Shown: positions 8,037-17,356, counted from the first letter of the stretch. The stretch is DNA of 64,000 bases from Calditrichota bacterium (GCA_008501765.1 QQUE01000004.1:124001-188000); one strand, 5' to 3'. Translations and numbers: made by a program. Notes: generated by a model from the letters alone, not told the origin.

Positions 8037-10121
8037 TTAGCGAATTATCACGAATTTGCCGGTGGTTGTTCCCAACGCTTTACCGTCACGGTCCCACCCT
8101 TCTACATAGAAAAAATAAACACCGGATTTAATTGTTTGATAGCTTTCCGATATCTGAAACCAGGCTTCATCGGCTGAATCTGGAATTGAGCGTGGATTAT
8201 CCGGATTCGGGTGGTTGATCGTCTCCACAAGGTTGCCGTGAACAGTAAAAATCCGAATGACGGCTTTGGCCGGCAGGCCAACAAAAGAAAGCTGATCTTC
8301 CGCACGAGGTATTTCTAAATAATCTTCCTGAAAGGTGCCGCCAAACGCGAGGCCTTGCAAGTGAAATGGGTTTGGCACCACGAGCACCGAATCCATATTC
8401 GACGCGGGTGGAACGGCGGCTTTAGCGCCATTTTGGTAATTACGGTTATAATAGGGACTGGATTCCAATGACTGCCCCGGGAAAAGACCGGTTGTATTAT
8501 CAGAGCCGTCATCATAGCTTGTGACATAATAATAGTAGCTCTTGCCACGCTCAACATTGTAATCCCAATATTCGTTGGTTAATTCCACGCCAGTGTTACC
8601 GCCACATTCCCAAATCATTTCGTACAGATTATCGTTCGCACGACTCGATCGGTAGACACGGTAACCCGCAAAATCGTCATCACCAGGATGGGGATCGTCG
8701 GGATTATCGCCGGTCATCCACAGCAATTCGATGCGCCCAGGGCCCGAGTTCATGAAAAAATTGGGTGATGGCGGCGGAGAAGGAATATTCTTCAAGCCGA
8801 TTTCCCAGGCAAATTCCGCGCGGGAAGCAAACTGAAAAAGCGAATCCCGCCCCGTCGCGATAAGGGCATTTTTGGCATCGTCGCCGGTTTTTCCATCGAA
8901 GGAGAGAGTGCCCTCTTTCCACTCCCGTCCTGCCTGGATTGCTAACGATTTATTGATCGCACCAACCGCTTCATAGAGAACGATATTGATGGTCTCACCG
9001 GGAGGAATATCGTAAGGCCCAAATGAGAGCAAAGCCGTAGGAACCCGCACATCAGTATCATAAGGATTCTGCGATAGGCCCACAGTTCCCCGAGACTGAT
9101 TTCCAGAGCTCATCTCGGCGTACATTTCATTCTCGGTGCTACCGCGGGTGTAAGATTTAAATCGGGCATTCGGTTTGATTTCAACTGTGGACGGCTGGCT
9201 GCGATCATCATCGCTGTTATCGAAGCCGGTATCCGCATGCAAAACACCGATGCCGGGATATTGCGGTGATAAAAATTCACCGGTAAATTGATCGGGATCA
9301 CCGATATCATCATGGGTTTTCACCTTCGAATCACCATCATACAAAAAGAGCAGACCACGCAAGGAATCTCCGGGTTGATTACCGTAGTATTCCGCCCAGT
9401 CATCGTGTTCGTCAACTTGCTGATGCCCGCGATCACCACCTGGAATCATATAAAATTGGAATCCTAAATAAACGCCTTTCAAATCCTGGCCGGCAAGTTC
9501 TTTGGTGCCGGTATCGGAATCTGTGTTGCCATCATTTGTAAACTGGTATTCCAGGATGATAGAGCTATTGTGGTTCTGATTGGCAAATGCATAACTGCGT
9601 CGCCGCACAGAAATTCCGGTGTTGGTTGCCCATGTGGTTTCAATTCTCTCATCGGCAATGATGCCGAATAATTTTGAGCTGCCTTCACGGGTATCGAGCA
9701 AGCGAATATCCGCGGTGCTATTTACAAACACATTTGGCAAGCGATTTTTGATTCTCTTTTTATTGGAGATGGGAAAAGCAAATCCATTAGCCTCGTCATT
9801 GGCGTAACCACCTTCAGAAACATAAGTGGTGTGAAAAACACCGGTGTGATCCGTCCAATCGGTAACGCCGATCCAGGTTCCGCGACCGGCAAGATTTTTC
9901 CCTTTTTGCAGCCAAAAATCGCCACCCGGGTAAGTCATGCGGTTATCGATAGGAGAATATCCCGGGATAGATCCTGTTGAATACATGGTTTCCCACAGCC
10001 TGCCAATTTCATGAGATTTGAGATCCTGCCCTGATAAATTTTGGCTGAATATCAGGCAGAAAAGGAATATAAAAATCTTGAATGTATTTTTATATAAAGG
10101 GTAATGCCTTTTCGAAAACAT
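8037..10121 (-). CDS. Large secreted protein with FN3-like and C-terminal sorting domains
   Basis: 694 residues. A signal peptide (FKIFIFLFCLIFSQNLSGQ) is followed by about 430 residues of unrecognised beta-rich sequence rich in Asp, Gly and Tyr. A fibronectin-III-like segment lies at about 460-560 (ELLWMTGDNPDDP, GYRVYRSS, YYYYVTSYDDG). The C-terminal part resembles a sorting domain (VVPNPFHLQ at about 585, AVIRIFTVHGNLVETI, SGVYFFYVEG, TTGKFVIIR at the end). Such proteins commonly neighbour TonB receptors in Calditrichota-like genomes. Here the gap to the receptor is 41 bases, suggesting co-expression and a surface ligand-binding partner, functionally like SusD but unrelated in sequence. 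GGAGGG precedes the ATG. The main domain's function is not recognised. Confidence 0.75.
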   Translation of the reverse strand: MFSKRHYPLYKNTFKIFIFLFCLIFSQNLSGQDLKSHEIGRLWETMYSTGSIPGYSPIDNRMTYPGGDFWLQKGKNLAGRGTWIGVTDWTDHTGVFHTTYVSEGGYANDEANGFAFPISNKKRIKNRLPNVFVNSTADIRLLDTREGSSKLFGIIADERIETTWATNTGISVRRRSYAFANQNHNSSIILEYQFTNDGNTDSDTGTKELAGQDLKGVYLGFQFYMIPGGDRGHQQVDEHDDWAEYYGNQPGDSLRGLLFLYDGDSKVKTHDDIGDPDQFTGEFLSPQYPGIGVLHADTGFDNSDDDRSQPSTVEIKPNARFKSYTRGSTENEMYAEMSSGNQSRGTVGLSQNPYDTDVRVPTALLSFGPYDIPPGETINIVLYEAVGAINKSLAIQAGREWKEGTLSFDGKTGDDAKNALIATGRDSLFQFASRAEFAWEIGLKNIPSPPPSPNFFMNSGPGRIELLWMTGDNPDDPHPGDDDFAGYRVYRSSRANDNLYEMIWECGGNTGVELTNEYWDYNVERGKSYYYYVTSYDDGSDNTTGLFPGQSLESSPYYNRNYQNGAKAAVPPASNMDSVLVVPNPFHLQGLAFGGTFQEDYLEIPRAEDQLSFVGLPAKAVIRIFTVHGNLVETINHPNPDNPRSIPDSADEAWFQISESYQTIKSGVYFFYVEGWDRDGKALGTTTGKFVIIR

Positions 10122-10162
10122 AATCCCTCCGGTTATTCGTTCGTGTGATGAATGCCATCAAA

Positions 10163-13153
10163 TTATTTAGTAAAGCGCATACCGATTATTAAAGAACGAT
10201 ATTCACCAGCGTAATTGACTTCGCGATGGGTGCGCAAAATATCTTTATTAGCTACCTTATCCGTACCCACTTCATCTTTCCTGCCATTTTCATAAAGGTC
10301 GCTATAGTATAACTTTCCGGCTTCTCCACCTGGCGGAAAACGGTATTCAGATACCCATAAATTACTGATATCCATATAAAACCGCAGGCTTGCACCTTTT
10401 TTCAGGTCAAAATCCCGGCCCAGGCGCAAGTTGGTCGAAATTCTTGGCAATGTATGGAATTGCACATTCGGGTGCTGGTTGCGCCATTCTTCATCCGGAT
10501 GCTCTACAAACTGCGGGCCTGTGTAAAATATGGAAAGGCTGGCAGAAGTGCGATGCAACACAGGGTAATTCTGCAGTTTCGGACCCCAGTTGCGCGGTGT
10601 GGCAAAAACGAAATACCCGCGGCCATAAGGCACAATTTCTTCGATTATTGGCCGAGGAACACCCTTTAGTTCACCATTTGTGCCCAGATTAGGATCGTCG
10701 GTAATAATTGGAATCTGGCTGATTCCCGGAACATTTAAATCACTAACACTTTTACTGGTGATATTAAGATTGAAAAAGCCTGTCAAAAAACGACCCGATT
10801 TTTTTCTGAGCTCAATATCAAGGCCGCGCACCTCCCGGTATTCCCTTTGGTCAGCCCATTCGGCGACAAGCGACTGATCGGAGTGGGCGTAAACCATCCC
10901 GCTTTCTACATCGCTGTAATCTTTGTAAAAAGCGCCAACGTGCAACTGAAATTGATCAAAGACATTTTGATCATAGCCCAGTTCAAAATTGTAACTTTTC
11001 TGGTAATCAAGGTAGGGATTTCCCATCCACTGAACGCGGTCTTTTTCTCCGTCCAGAATTGTGGGATATAGGGCTTCATTCTGAGTCATTTGCACAAAAT
11101 GGCCATAATTGAAATAGACTTTGCTGTCCTCTGTTATCGGAAATGAAACGCCAACACGCGGGCTCACATACGATCTCGGCTCTGCTTTCCGGGTAAAAAA
11201 TGTATCTGCCTGGGCTGCATCGTAGGCTTCTTTATTGGTAGCGTATTCCAGGATTCGGTGGACGTCCCAATAGGTGCCGTTGGCATCGTAACGATCATAC
11301 CGTAAGCCAAAATTGGCAACCATGCCGCTGAACTCAACTTTGTCCTGAATATAGGCCGCAAATTCCAGTGGTTTAGCATCAAAATTGGTTTCATACAACT
11401 TGGCGGGATCATCATCATGCCAATGGATTCGATCCTGCACAATTTCATTGGAGGTAAATTCAATTCCTGTTTTCAATTCATGGGCACGATGAAATTGATC
11501 GGTCATCGCCAGCTTTATATTCAGGCGCTTACCGTAAGAATCATCCCAGGAAACACCGCCGCCAAACATGCGGTAACCTGTAGCATCATCCGGTCGCGCC
11601 AAAGGATTGATGACCCAGTCCTGCTGTTCTTCTGACCATATATTTTTAGGAATCCAGCCGGATTGTGGATCGAGATAGAGTCGGCCATGAAAAATCCGCC
11701 CATCGGATTCTTTTGCCTCTTCAGAATGGCGTACATCCCATTGCGAATCGAAATAATTGATGTCCGCTTCGACGATTCGTGTATCCGAGGCGAGAAATTG
11801 GTATTTCAATCCCATCATGGTTGCCCGGCGGTCGTTCAACGGTTTACGGCCGATATAAAACATTTCACTTTCGCCACCGCCATAGGATAGTTCATCGTAA
11901 ACATCCCACCGGCTCGTTGTATAATTCCGAGTCACTGTATTGGTTAAATTGTGGGTACCAAGCAATGTCAATTTATGTTTATTGCCAAAATCGCTGATGA
12001 TTTTATATAAAAGAGTTTTTGATTGATACGCATCGATTGGCTGCGGGTAGGCGTAAGGCAATTTTTCCCAGGACAATGTTGACATCATGCTTAATTTCCA
12101 ATCTGGGGTGACAGAAAAACCGTCGCTCAATGTCAGCGCGATATTATGCCCCGTTTCATCGCTATAGTCAATTGGCCGGTGACGCCATAACCACAATTCC
12201 TGTGCTTCTTCCGGAGTCAAATCGTCATCCGGGTTGGAGTTGTTGAGCAATTCTTCCGAATAAGTATTCCAACCGCGCCACATAACTTCTGTCGTATTAA
12301 GTCCTTCGGTCCGCGTTGTGTAAACGGTATCCATGGCCGCTGCATTGCCCATAAAATCATACTGCCAGAAATTTCTATCGCTGTAGCGGCTGCTGCCGGC
12401 GTGGCGTTGGCGGGCCGGATTCAACTGGTAATCCAGATCCACATGAAAATCATGGGACGGTGTTTTGCTCACAATACTGACAATACCTGAACGTGCTTTG
12501 CCGTATTCTGCATTATATCCGCCACGAATGACGTTAATTTCCTGGACGCTGCTCGGGGAAATGGTAACAATTGAGCGGTTAAAATTGGGATCGACCATCG
12601 AGTAGCCATCGACGAGGATGGCAGCTTCCGATGCATCTCCAGAACGAATTTGCAGTTCACCTTCGATCAGATTTCCCTGAATTCCCGATTGGAAGCTAAT
12701 CGCATCTTCAATTCGATTTGCAAAGGGCACATTTTCCATGTCTTTCTGTGTGACGCGAGTTTCCGAGGCTGATACGTCAAGCTTCACAAGTTCAACCGGG
12801 GCAACGATGACAACTTCTTCACCTTCCAGCACGGATTCCGCCATTGCAAAATCGACGTGTGTACTGCGGTCGGCCTCAACTTTCACATTCTGGTTGACAG
12901 CTGTTTTATAGCCGATCATTGAAGCTTTAACATTGTAAGTTCCAGGTGGGAGATATAGAATTATAAAACTGCCGTCTGCGCTCGCTGCGGCACCGTAGTT
13001 CGTGCCTTCAACGATTACATTGGCTCCCGGAAGGGGCTCTCCGGTTTTCGCGTCTGTGACAACGCCGCGAATCTTCCCGGTAATGCCTCCGAAAGTTTGC
13101 ACCGGCAAATACACCAGCGCTGCGATAATAATAAATAGTATGAAACGTTTCAT
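10163..13153 (-). CDS. TonB-dependent receptor with carboxypeptidase-regulatory-like N-terminal domain
   Basis: 996 residues. A signal peptide (MKRFILFIIIAALVYLPVQT) is followed by a CarboxypepD_reg-like beta-sandwich (about 24-110: GKIRGVVTDAKTGEPLPGANV, then GTYNVKASMIGYK), a plug domain (about 130-230: ETRVTQKDMENVPF, ILVDGYSMVDP, INVIRGGYNAEYGKARSG) and a long 22-strand-type barrel ending SLIIGMRFTK. These receptors take up ligands too large for porins, using TonB energy. It is the promoter-proximal gene of the minus-strand locus. An in-frame TTG two codons upstream is possible, but the ATG at 13153 with GAGG eight bases before it is preferred. The ligand is unknown; downstream glycosidases suggest a glycan. 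Confidence 0.9.
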   Translation of the reverse strand: MKRFILFIIIAALVYLPVQTFGGITGKIRGVVTDAKTGEPLPGANVIVEGTNYGAAASADGSFIILYLPPGTYNVKASMIGYKTAVNQNVKVEADRSTHVDFAMAESVLEGEEVVIVAPVELVKLDVSASETRVTQKDMENVPFANRIEDAISFQSGIQGNLIEGELQIRSGDASEAAILVDGYSMVDPNFNRSIVTISPSSVQEINVIRGGYNAEYGKARSGIVSIVSKTPSHDFHVDLDYQLNPARQRHAGSSRYSDRNFWQYDFMGNAAAMDTVYTTRTEGLNTTEVMWRGWNTYSEELLNNSNPDDDLTPEEAQELWLWRHRPIDYSDETGHNIALTLSDGFSVTPDWKLSMMSTLSWEKLPYAYPQPIDAYQSKTLLYKIISDFGNKHKLTLLGTHNLTNTVTRNYTTSRWDVYDELSYGGGESEMFYIGRKPLNDRRATMMGLKYQFLASDTRIVEADINYFDSQWDVRHSEEAKESDGRIFHGRLYLDPQSGWIPKNIWSEEQQDWVINPLARPDDATGYRMFGGGVSWDDSYGKRLNIKLAMTDQFHRAHELKTGIEFTSNEIVQDRIHWHDDDPAKLYETNFDAKPLEFAAYIQDKVEFSGMVANFGLRYDRYDANGTYWDVHRILEYATNKEAYDAAQADTFFTRKAEPRSYVSPRVGVSFPITEDSKVYFNYGHFVQMTQNEALYPTILDGEKDRVQWMGNPYLDYQKSYNFELGYDQNVFDQFQLHVGAFYKDYSDVESGMVYAHSDQSLVAEWADQREYREVRGLDIELRKKSGRFLTGFFNLNITSKSVSDLNVPGISQIPIITDDPNLGTNGELKGVPRPIIEEIVPYGRGYFVFATPRNWGPKLQNYPVLHRTSASLSIFYTGPQFVEHPDEEWRNQHPNVQFHTLPRISTNLRLGRDFDLKKGASLRFYMDISNLWVSEYRFPPGGEAGKLYYSDLYENGRKDEVGTDKVANKDILRTHREVNYAGEYRSLIIGMRFTK

Positions 13154-13664
13154 GCGCAATCCTCACAGGATTTAGACCATGTTCACTTCACTCTCTCCAT
13201 TTATCTATTCCCCAAAAAATATAGTCTCGGTAGTTAATTCAGTTTAAGGCAATCGTTTGTTCTGTTCGGCAAAACAATTCATTTCAGTCCATTATTGAAT
13301 TGAAATGAAACTATCTATTGCTTAAATTTCACTGGTCATTTCACGCAAAGTTGGTGGGATTTAATCAAAATTTGTTGCTGTTATAGTGTTATAAAAATAT
13401 TAAGGATTAATTAAAATCCAACAAAAATGTTACAGATAACATTTAAAATACATTTTTTTACAAACTCTATGCGGTCTATTTTTGTATTATTATCATGTTA
13501 GCTTCATTTTTTTGTATAATAAATTTGTGATGTTAATAGTAAACTATTTTGTTGTATTAACAATCTAATTGATACAAATCAAAATCCTGCAGTCATTTGA
13601 TAGTAAGAATAAGTTCTTATTTATCCGAATACTTTCTTTATAAAATTTTTCGAAAGGGAGAATT
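13154..13664. other. AT-rich divergent intergenic region
   Basis: About 510 bases between the divergent TonB-receptor and C45-hydrolase genes. It is strongly AT-rich with several runs of T and A and no credible reading frame. It must hold promoters for both directions, but no specific box could be assigned with confidence. Confidence 0.6.
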
Positions 13665-14798
13665 ATGAAGAAATATGGCCTTTTTATTTTTATTGCTTTC
13701 ATTTTCGCATTTTCCTGTGCTAGCGAAAAAAGTAGTGTACCTCAAAACATGGCAACGATTGGAACTGGTGATGATGAAATCCCGGTTGTTGTTGTCCAGG
13801 GAACACCTTATGAAATGGGATTCCAACTGGGTAAGCAACTGGGTGTCAATGTAGAAAAATGTATCGGTGGCTATCTCAAATTTGCCTATAAGTACCCCCA
13901 AGTATTTTCTGAAGAAATTCTCGATGAAGCATGGGCTACGCTCGCCCCGTTCGTCGATGAGCGCATAAAAGAAGAAATGCGAGGACTCGCAGATGGTAGT
14001 GGGTTCGCACTTGAATCTCTGCAAAGAGCGCATGCCATCCCCGGGATTGCCGACTTTGCTTGCAGCGGTGTTGCCGTCTGGGGGAAAGCCACGGCAGACG
14101 GGCATTTGTACCAAATACGCAACCTCGATTTTGTTATGCAGGCACAATTGCAGGATTATCCGGTCATCGTCGTTTATAAACCAAAAGACGGCGTGCCGCA
14201 CACGATGGCCACTTTCGCCGGTTATATCGGCAGCCATTCCGGCATGAACGCCAAAGGCATCGTGCTCGGTGAAAAGGGCCAATCTCCCAACTCAGAAGCG
14301 CCGTTTAATCTAAACGGTGTCCATTTTTCCTTTCTCTTTCGTCAAATGCTCTACGACGCCAACACGCTCGACGAAGCCGTAAAAATGGTCGAAGAAGCCC
14401 CGCTGATCAAGCGATACTTTTTTTATATCGGCGATGGAAAACCGGAAACGATGGGCGCCGTCAAGTTCTACGTTTCAACACCGGATTCGGTTAAACTACA
14501 TAAATGGACCGACAATGCACCCGATGACAGCTCTGTTCCCGGCGTGCTACCCAACTGTATTTATTATACGATGGACAATGATGCAGCCTATAATAATTTG
14601 ACCACAAATAAAGGCACATTCAACGCAGAAAAAATGATCGCACTTTCGCGGGAGGTGGCGGACAAAGGCGGCAACCTGGTCAATATCGTCTATGACGGTA
14701 CCGGGCTTCGCATGTGGATTGCCTATGCCGAAAAAAATCAGGACGCCAGCACGCGCAATTACGTTCCTTTTAACTTCAGTGAATACATTGAAAATTAA
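13665..14798 (+). CDS. C45-family (acyl-CoA:6-APA acyltransferase-like) lipoprotein hydrolase
   Basis: 377 residues. The N-terminus is a lipoprotein signal (FIFAFSC, lipid-modified Cys18), so it is anchored in a membrane outside the cytoplasm. The body follows the Ntn-hydrolase C45 pattern: GTPYEMGFQLGKQLG at 46-60, EEMRGLADGSG at about 103-113, and the nucleophile region ACSGVAVWGKATADGHLYQI beginning at residue 132. Cys133 is the expected autoprocessing and catalytic residue, followed by RNLDF. GYIGSHSGMNAKGI is also conserved. Relatives hydrolyse or transfer acyl groups from amides; substrates are usually unknown. AAAGGGAG precedes the ATG. The neighbour at 15143 is a paralogue with an N-terminal extension. 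The family is sure; lipoprotein export before autoprocessing is noteworthy. Confidence 0.86.
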   Translation: MKKYGLFIFIAFIFAFSCASEKSSVPQNMATIGTGDDEIPVVVVQGTPYEMGFQLGKQLGVNVEKCIGGYLKFAYKYPQVFSEEILDEAWATLAPFVDERIKEEMRGLADGSGFALESLQRAHAIPGIADFACSGVAVWGKATADGHLYQIRNLDFVMQAQLQDYPVIVVYKPKDGVPHTMATFAGYIGSHSGMNAKGIVLGEKGQSPNSEAPFNLNGVHFSFLFRQMLYDANTLDEAVKMVEEAPLIKRYFFYIGDGKPETMGAVKFYVSTPDSVKLHKWTDNAPDDSSVPGVLPNCIYYTMDNDAAYNNLTTNKGTFNAEKMIALSREVADKGGNLVNIVYDGTGLRMWIAYAEKNQDASTRNYVPFNFSEYIEN

Positions 14799-14839
14799 GT
14801 TCTGTTTCTAACCTGAGCTATTCATGAACTGGTAAAAAT

Positions 14840-15096
14840 GTGCCTGGCACTTCTATAAGTTACGAAAACACTTAAAAGCTACTTTGTTTACCGTGAGTTC
14901 GAAATAAGAAGAATTGGGACAAAACGAATTAATTATAGGATATAGTCCGAAGGCGTCCCGCCGAGGATAACACACGAAACGCTCGGCGAGACGCCTTCGC
15001 TCTATTATAATTATGCTTGGTAAAGAATGTTACAGCTTACATCGAACTCACGTTTGTTTAGTTAAATTTATAAAAATCAACTAAGTGCCAGGCACA
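14840..15096. repeat. 13-bp inverted repeat pair surrounding the first 163-bp MITE
   Basis: TGTGCCTGGCACT at 14839-14851 and AGTGCCAGGCACA at 15084-15096 are exact reverse complements, and each half is itself almost palindromic. The 163-bp MITE and its target duplication lie between them. Removing those would leave a palindromic unit of about 88 bases, so the MITE probably inserted into an older REP-like element. Confidence 0.6.
14891..15053 (-). mobile_element. 163-bp MITE, copy A
   Basis: Minus-oriented copy of the family also found at 19143, 33894 and 41404. The ends are inverted copies (ACGTGAGTTCGATGTAAG type, first base changed to C here). It is flanked by a perfect 7-bp target duplication TTGTTTA at 14884-14890 and 15054-15060. 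The centre carries two facing REP-like hairpins. It has no reading frame and must be moved by a transposase encoded elsewhere. Confidence 0.88.
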
Positions 15097-15142
15097 TCCA
15101 CTGCGCTTTATGATTAATTCAGGCTAAATCCAAGGAGGAGAA

Positions 15143-17014
15143 ATGTCCAATAAATTTATGAAAAACGGACTCATTGTCGCCCTGCTACTCATTGTTACGG
15201 GATTCTTGCTTCAGGACAGAATTAGTGGCACATTTGCTGTTTATTCCCATCTTTCAAAGATTTTGCCAGTGCTCAATTCCGGGCAGGATAATTTGTCTTT
15301 CAACGCCTCCATCGTACAAAAAAATGAGAGTAAAATAGAGAATGTGCTGGATTTCGCAGTGCGCTATCAGAAAGACAAATTATTCGCCGGCGATATTCAG
15401 TTCAACACCAAACACTTTCAAATTCGTGCCGATGCGCAGCAGACCTCCGTGCTTCGATCGCAGCCAGCGCTCCGCATCCAGGGCGAAGGTGTTGATTTTA
15501 AGAATTTTGATATAGCAAAGTTTTTCGGTGATGTGTTGAATGAGCATCCAAAAATGAAAGAGATATTGCAGTTGAGCTGGGGCAAAAAAACAGCGGTCAC
15601 GCTTTGGTGTTTTTTTAATTGTTCTTTCGATAACGAAGATATCGATTCCATGCCGTTCAATGTTATCACTTTTCCTGAATCCAAATCCGGGAAGAACCGC
15701 CTCTCAGTCTATTATCAGGCTCAAAAACAATACCGCGTCATATATGATGAAACAGCACAAATCGATTTAATTTTCACAGATCCGGAAGAGGCGTTTAGTC
15801 ATCAGAACACAATTGAAGGCGAAACAATCATAGTTGAGCGGGCTGAATTAAATAAATCAATCTATCAGGGCGCTTTGCGAGCTGCCGGCATTTTACTTGA
15901 AAATCAAATGCCAATTTCTCTCACTGCCGGAACCACAAAATGGGGCACTGGCCAGCTCATTATCCGGGATAATAAACGCATTTTACTCGCCAATGGCAGC
16001 CATCGGGAGATTGGTGAAGCACACGGCGCTCTGCTCAAACCGGAAGTTAAAAAACTCGTTTATGCCACTCTTTATACTATGGGCTGGATTTACACGCTCG
16101 AAAAAGGGGAATGGTTCGTCGATGCAATGCGCGGCGCTTATGCCAGATTGCAACCGTTTATCCCGCAAAAATATCAGAATGAACTGGCCGGATTATCGAA
16201 AACATCGGGTGTTTCACTGCAGGAATTGCAGCTGGCTAACGTCTTCCCTGCCCTGTTCCACTGTTCGGGATATGCCCTATTTAACGGTGCAACGAAGGAC
16301 GGTGTGCTGTATCACGGCCGGATTCTCGATTACATCACTGAGCTCGGATTGCAAAATATGGCCGTCGTCTCTGTTTTCAAACCGGATGGCAGCTATGGAT
16401 TCGCTAATATTGGCTACGCGGGATTTATCGGCTCCGTCTCGGGAATGAATGAAAATCAGGTCGCTTTCGGCGAAATGGGAGGCCGCGGCGTGGGAGATTG
16501 GGATGGCATGCCGATGCCGATTCTCATGCGTGAAGGGCTGGAAACGACCTCAACCTTGAGTCAGGCCGTTGCCCTGTTTCGCGACACACCACGAACGTGC
16601 GAATATTATTATGTCATTACTGACGGCAAAATCCCCGACGCTGTTGGCCTTTCGACCACACCAACGCGATTTATTACCATCAAACCCAATCAGTTTCACC
16701 CACAATTGCAGCACCCGATGGAAGATGCCGTGCTCATGTCAGCCGGCGATCGCTATGAAAAATTGGCCGGGAGAGTTAAAAATCAGTATGGACAGATTGA
16801 CCAGGAAAAGGCCATCCGGTTGATGGATCGTCCGGTGGCGATGAAAAGTGATCTGCACAATGTTTTATTCGCCCCGCAATCGCTGGATTTTTGGGTTGCC
16901 GATGCCGGAATAAACACGCCGGCATGCAATGAGCCGTACGTCCATTTTTCACTGGCAGACCTATTACAGGAATTTGCTGCGAAATCAAGCTCAAAATCAG
17001 ATGCCAGTGAATAA
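15143..17014 (+). CDS. C45-family hydrolase with an extra N-terminal domain
   Basis: 623 residues. An N-terminal membrane anchor or signal (NGLIVALLLIVTGFLL) leads into about 260 residues of uncharacterised beta-rich sequence, then a C45 Ntn-hydrolase domain from about 265 (GTGQLIIRDN, SHREIGEAHGALL, NELAGLSKTSGVSLQELQ). The nucleophile region HCSGYALFNGATKDGVLYHG has Cys374 as the expected catalytic residue, followed by RILDY, and GYAGFIGSVSGMNE is conserved. It is a paralogue of the 377-residue protein upstream; the two share the catalytic core but only this one carries the N-terminal domain. AAGGAGGAG precedes the start. A MITE lies between the genes. Extracytoplasmic amide or acyl hydrolysis is likely; the substrate is unknown. 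Confidence 0.85.
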   Translation: MSNKFMKNGLIVALLLIVTGFLLQDRISGTFAVYSHLSKILPVLNSGQDNLSFNASIVQKNESKIENVLDFAVRYQKDKLFAGDIQFNTKHFQIRADAQQTSVLRSQPALRIQGEGVDFKNFDIAKFFGDVLNEHPKMKEILQLSWGKKTAVTLWCFFNCSFDNEDIDSMPFNVITFPESKSGKNRLSVYYQAQKQYRVIYDETAQIDLIFTDPEEAFSHQNTIEGETIIVERAELNKSIYQGALRAAGILLENQMPISLTAGTTKWGTGQLIIRDNKRILLANGSHREIGEAHGALLKPEVKKLVYATLYTMGWIYTLEKGEWFVDAMRGAYARLQPFIPQKYQNELAGLSKTSGVSLQELQLANVFPALFHCSGYALFNGATKDGVLYHGRILDYITELGLQNMAVVSVFKPDGSYGFANIGYAGFIGSVSGMNENQVAFGEMGGRGVGDWDGMPMPILMREGLETTSTLSQAVALFRDTPRTCEYYYVITDGKIPDAVGLSTTPTRFITIKPNQFHPQLQHPMEDAVLMSAGDRYEKLAGRVKNQYGQIDQEKAIRLMDRPVAMKSDLHNVLFAPQSLDFWVADAGINTPACNEPYVHFSLADLLQEFAAKSSSKSDASE

Positions 17015-17064
17015 ATAGCGAATTAAAATCGATGCATTCGAATTAAATTATCCCGGCATTGGGG

Positions 17065-17278
17065 CATACGCGTCAAGTTAAGAAAACTGAGATTGTGGAT
17101 AACTCTTAGTTCGCTGTAAACATCCATCTGGTTTGTGCTCTGGACGAGCACAAACCTGTCTCCCTTCAAAGGGAGATTTTTAAGTTCCCCTTTGAAGGGG
17201 GATTTAGAGGGATGTCCGTGATTAGCCTCAAAAAAAGCAGTAATCCACATTTTGTATTCCTTAACTTGATGCGTATAG
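17065..17278. mobile_element. Putative 214-bp palindromic element
   Basis: Bounded by ATACGCGTCAAGTTAAG (from 17066) and its inverted near copy CTTAACTTGATGCGTATA (17260-17277), differing at one position over 17 bases. It contains the 98-bp repeat at 17118-17215. The flanks GGCATTGGGG and GGCCTTGAGG are similar but not identical, so a target duplication is only suggested. It is non-coding and lies between convergent genes. Confidence 0.55.
17118..17215 (+). repeat. 98-bp palindromic dispersed repeat, copy 2
   Basis: Starts AAACATCCATCTGGTTTG and ends TTTAGAGGGATGT. It contains CTCTGGACGAGCAC and CTCCCTTCAAAGGGAG and parallels the copy at 6768-6863 along its length. Confidence 0.75.
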
Positions 17279-17356
17279 GCCTTGAGGGGAGCAAAAAAAA
17301 GCTCCCCGGCAATTTCAGCCGTGGGAGCTTGATCGAGGGGAAGGAAGAAACTGATT

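Noticed and set aside
13638-14282. 214-codon minus-strand frame
   Set aside because: Antisense to the C45 hydrolase gene, whose catalytic motif and ribosome binding site are clear. The opposite frame is a by-product of codon usage.
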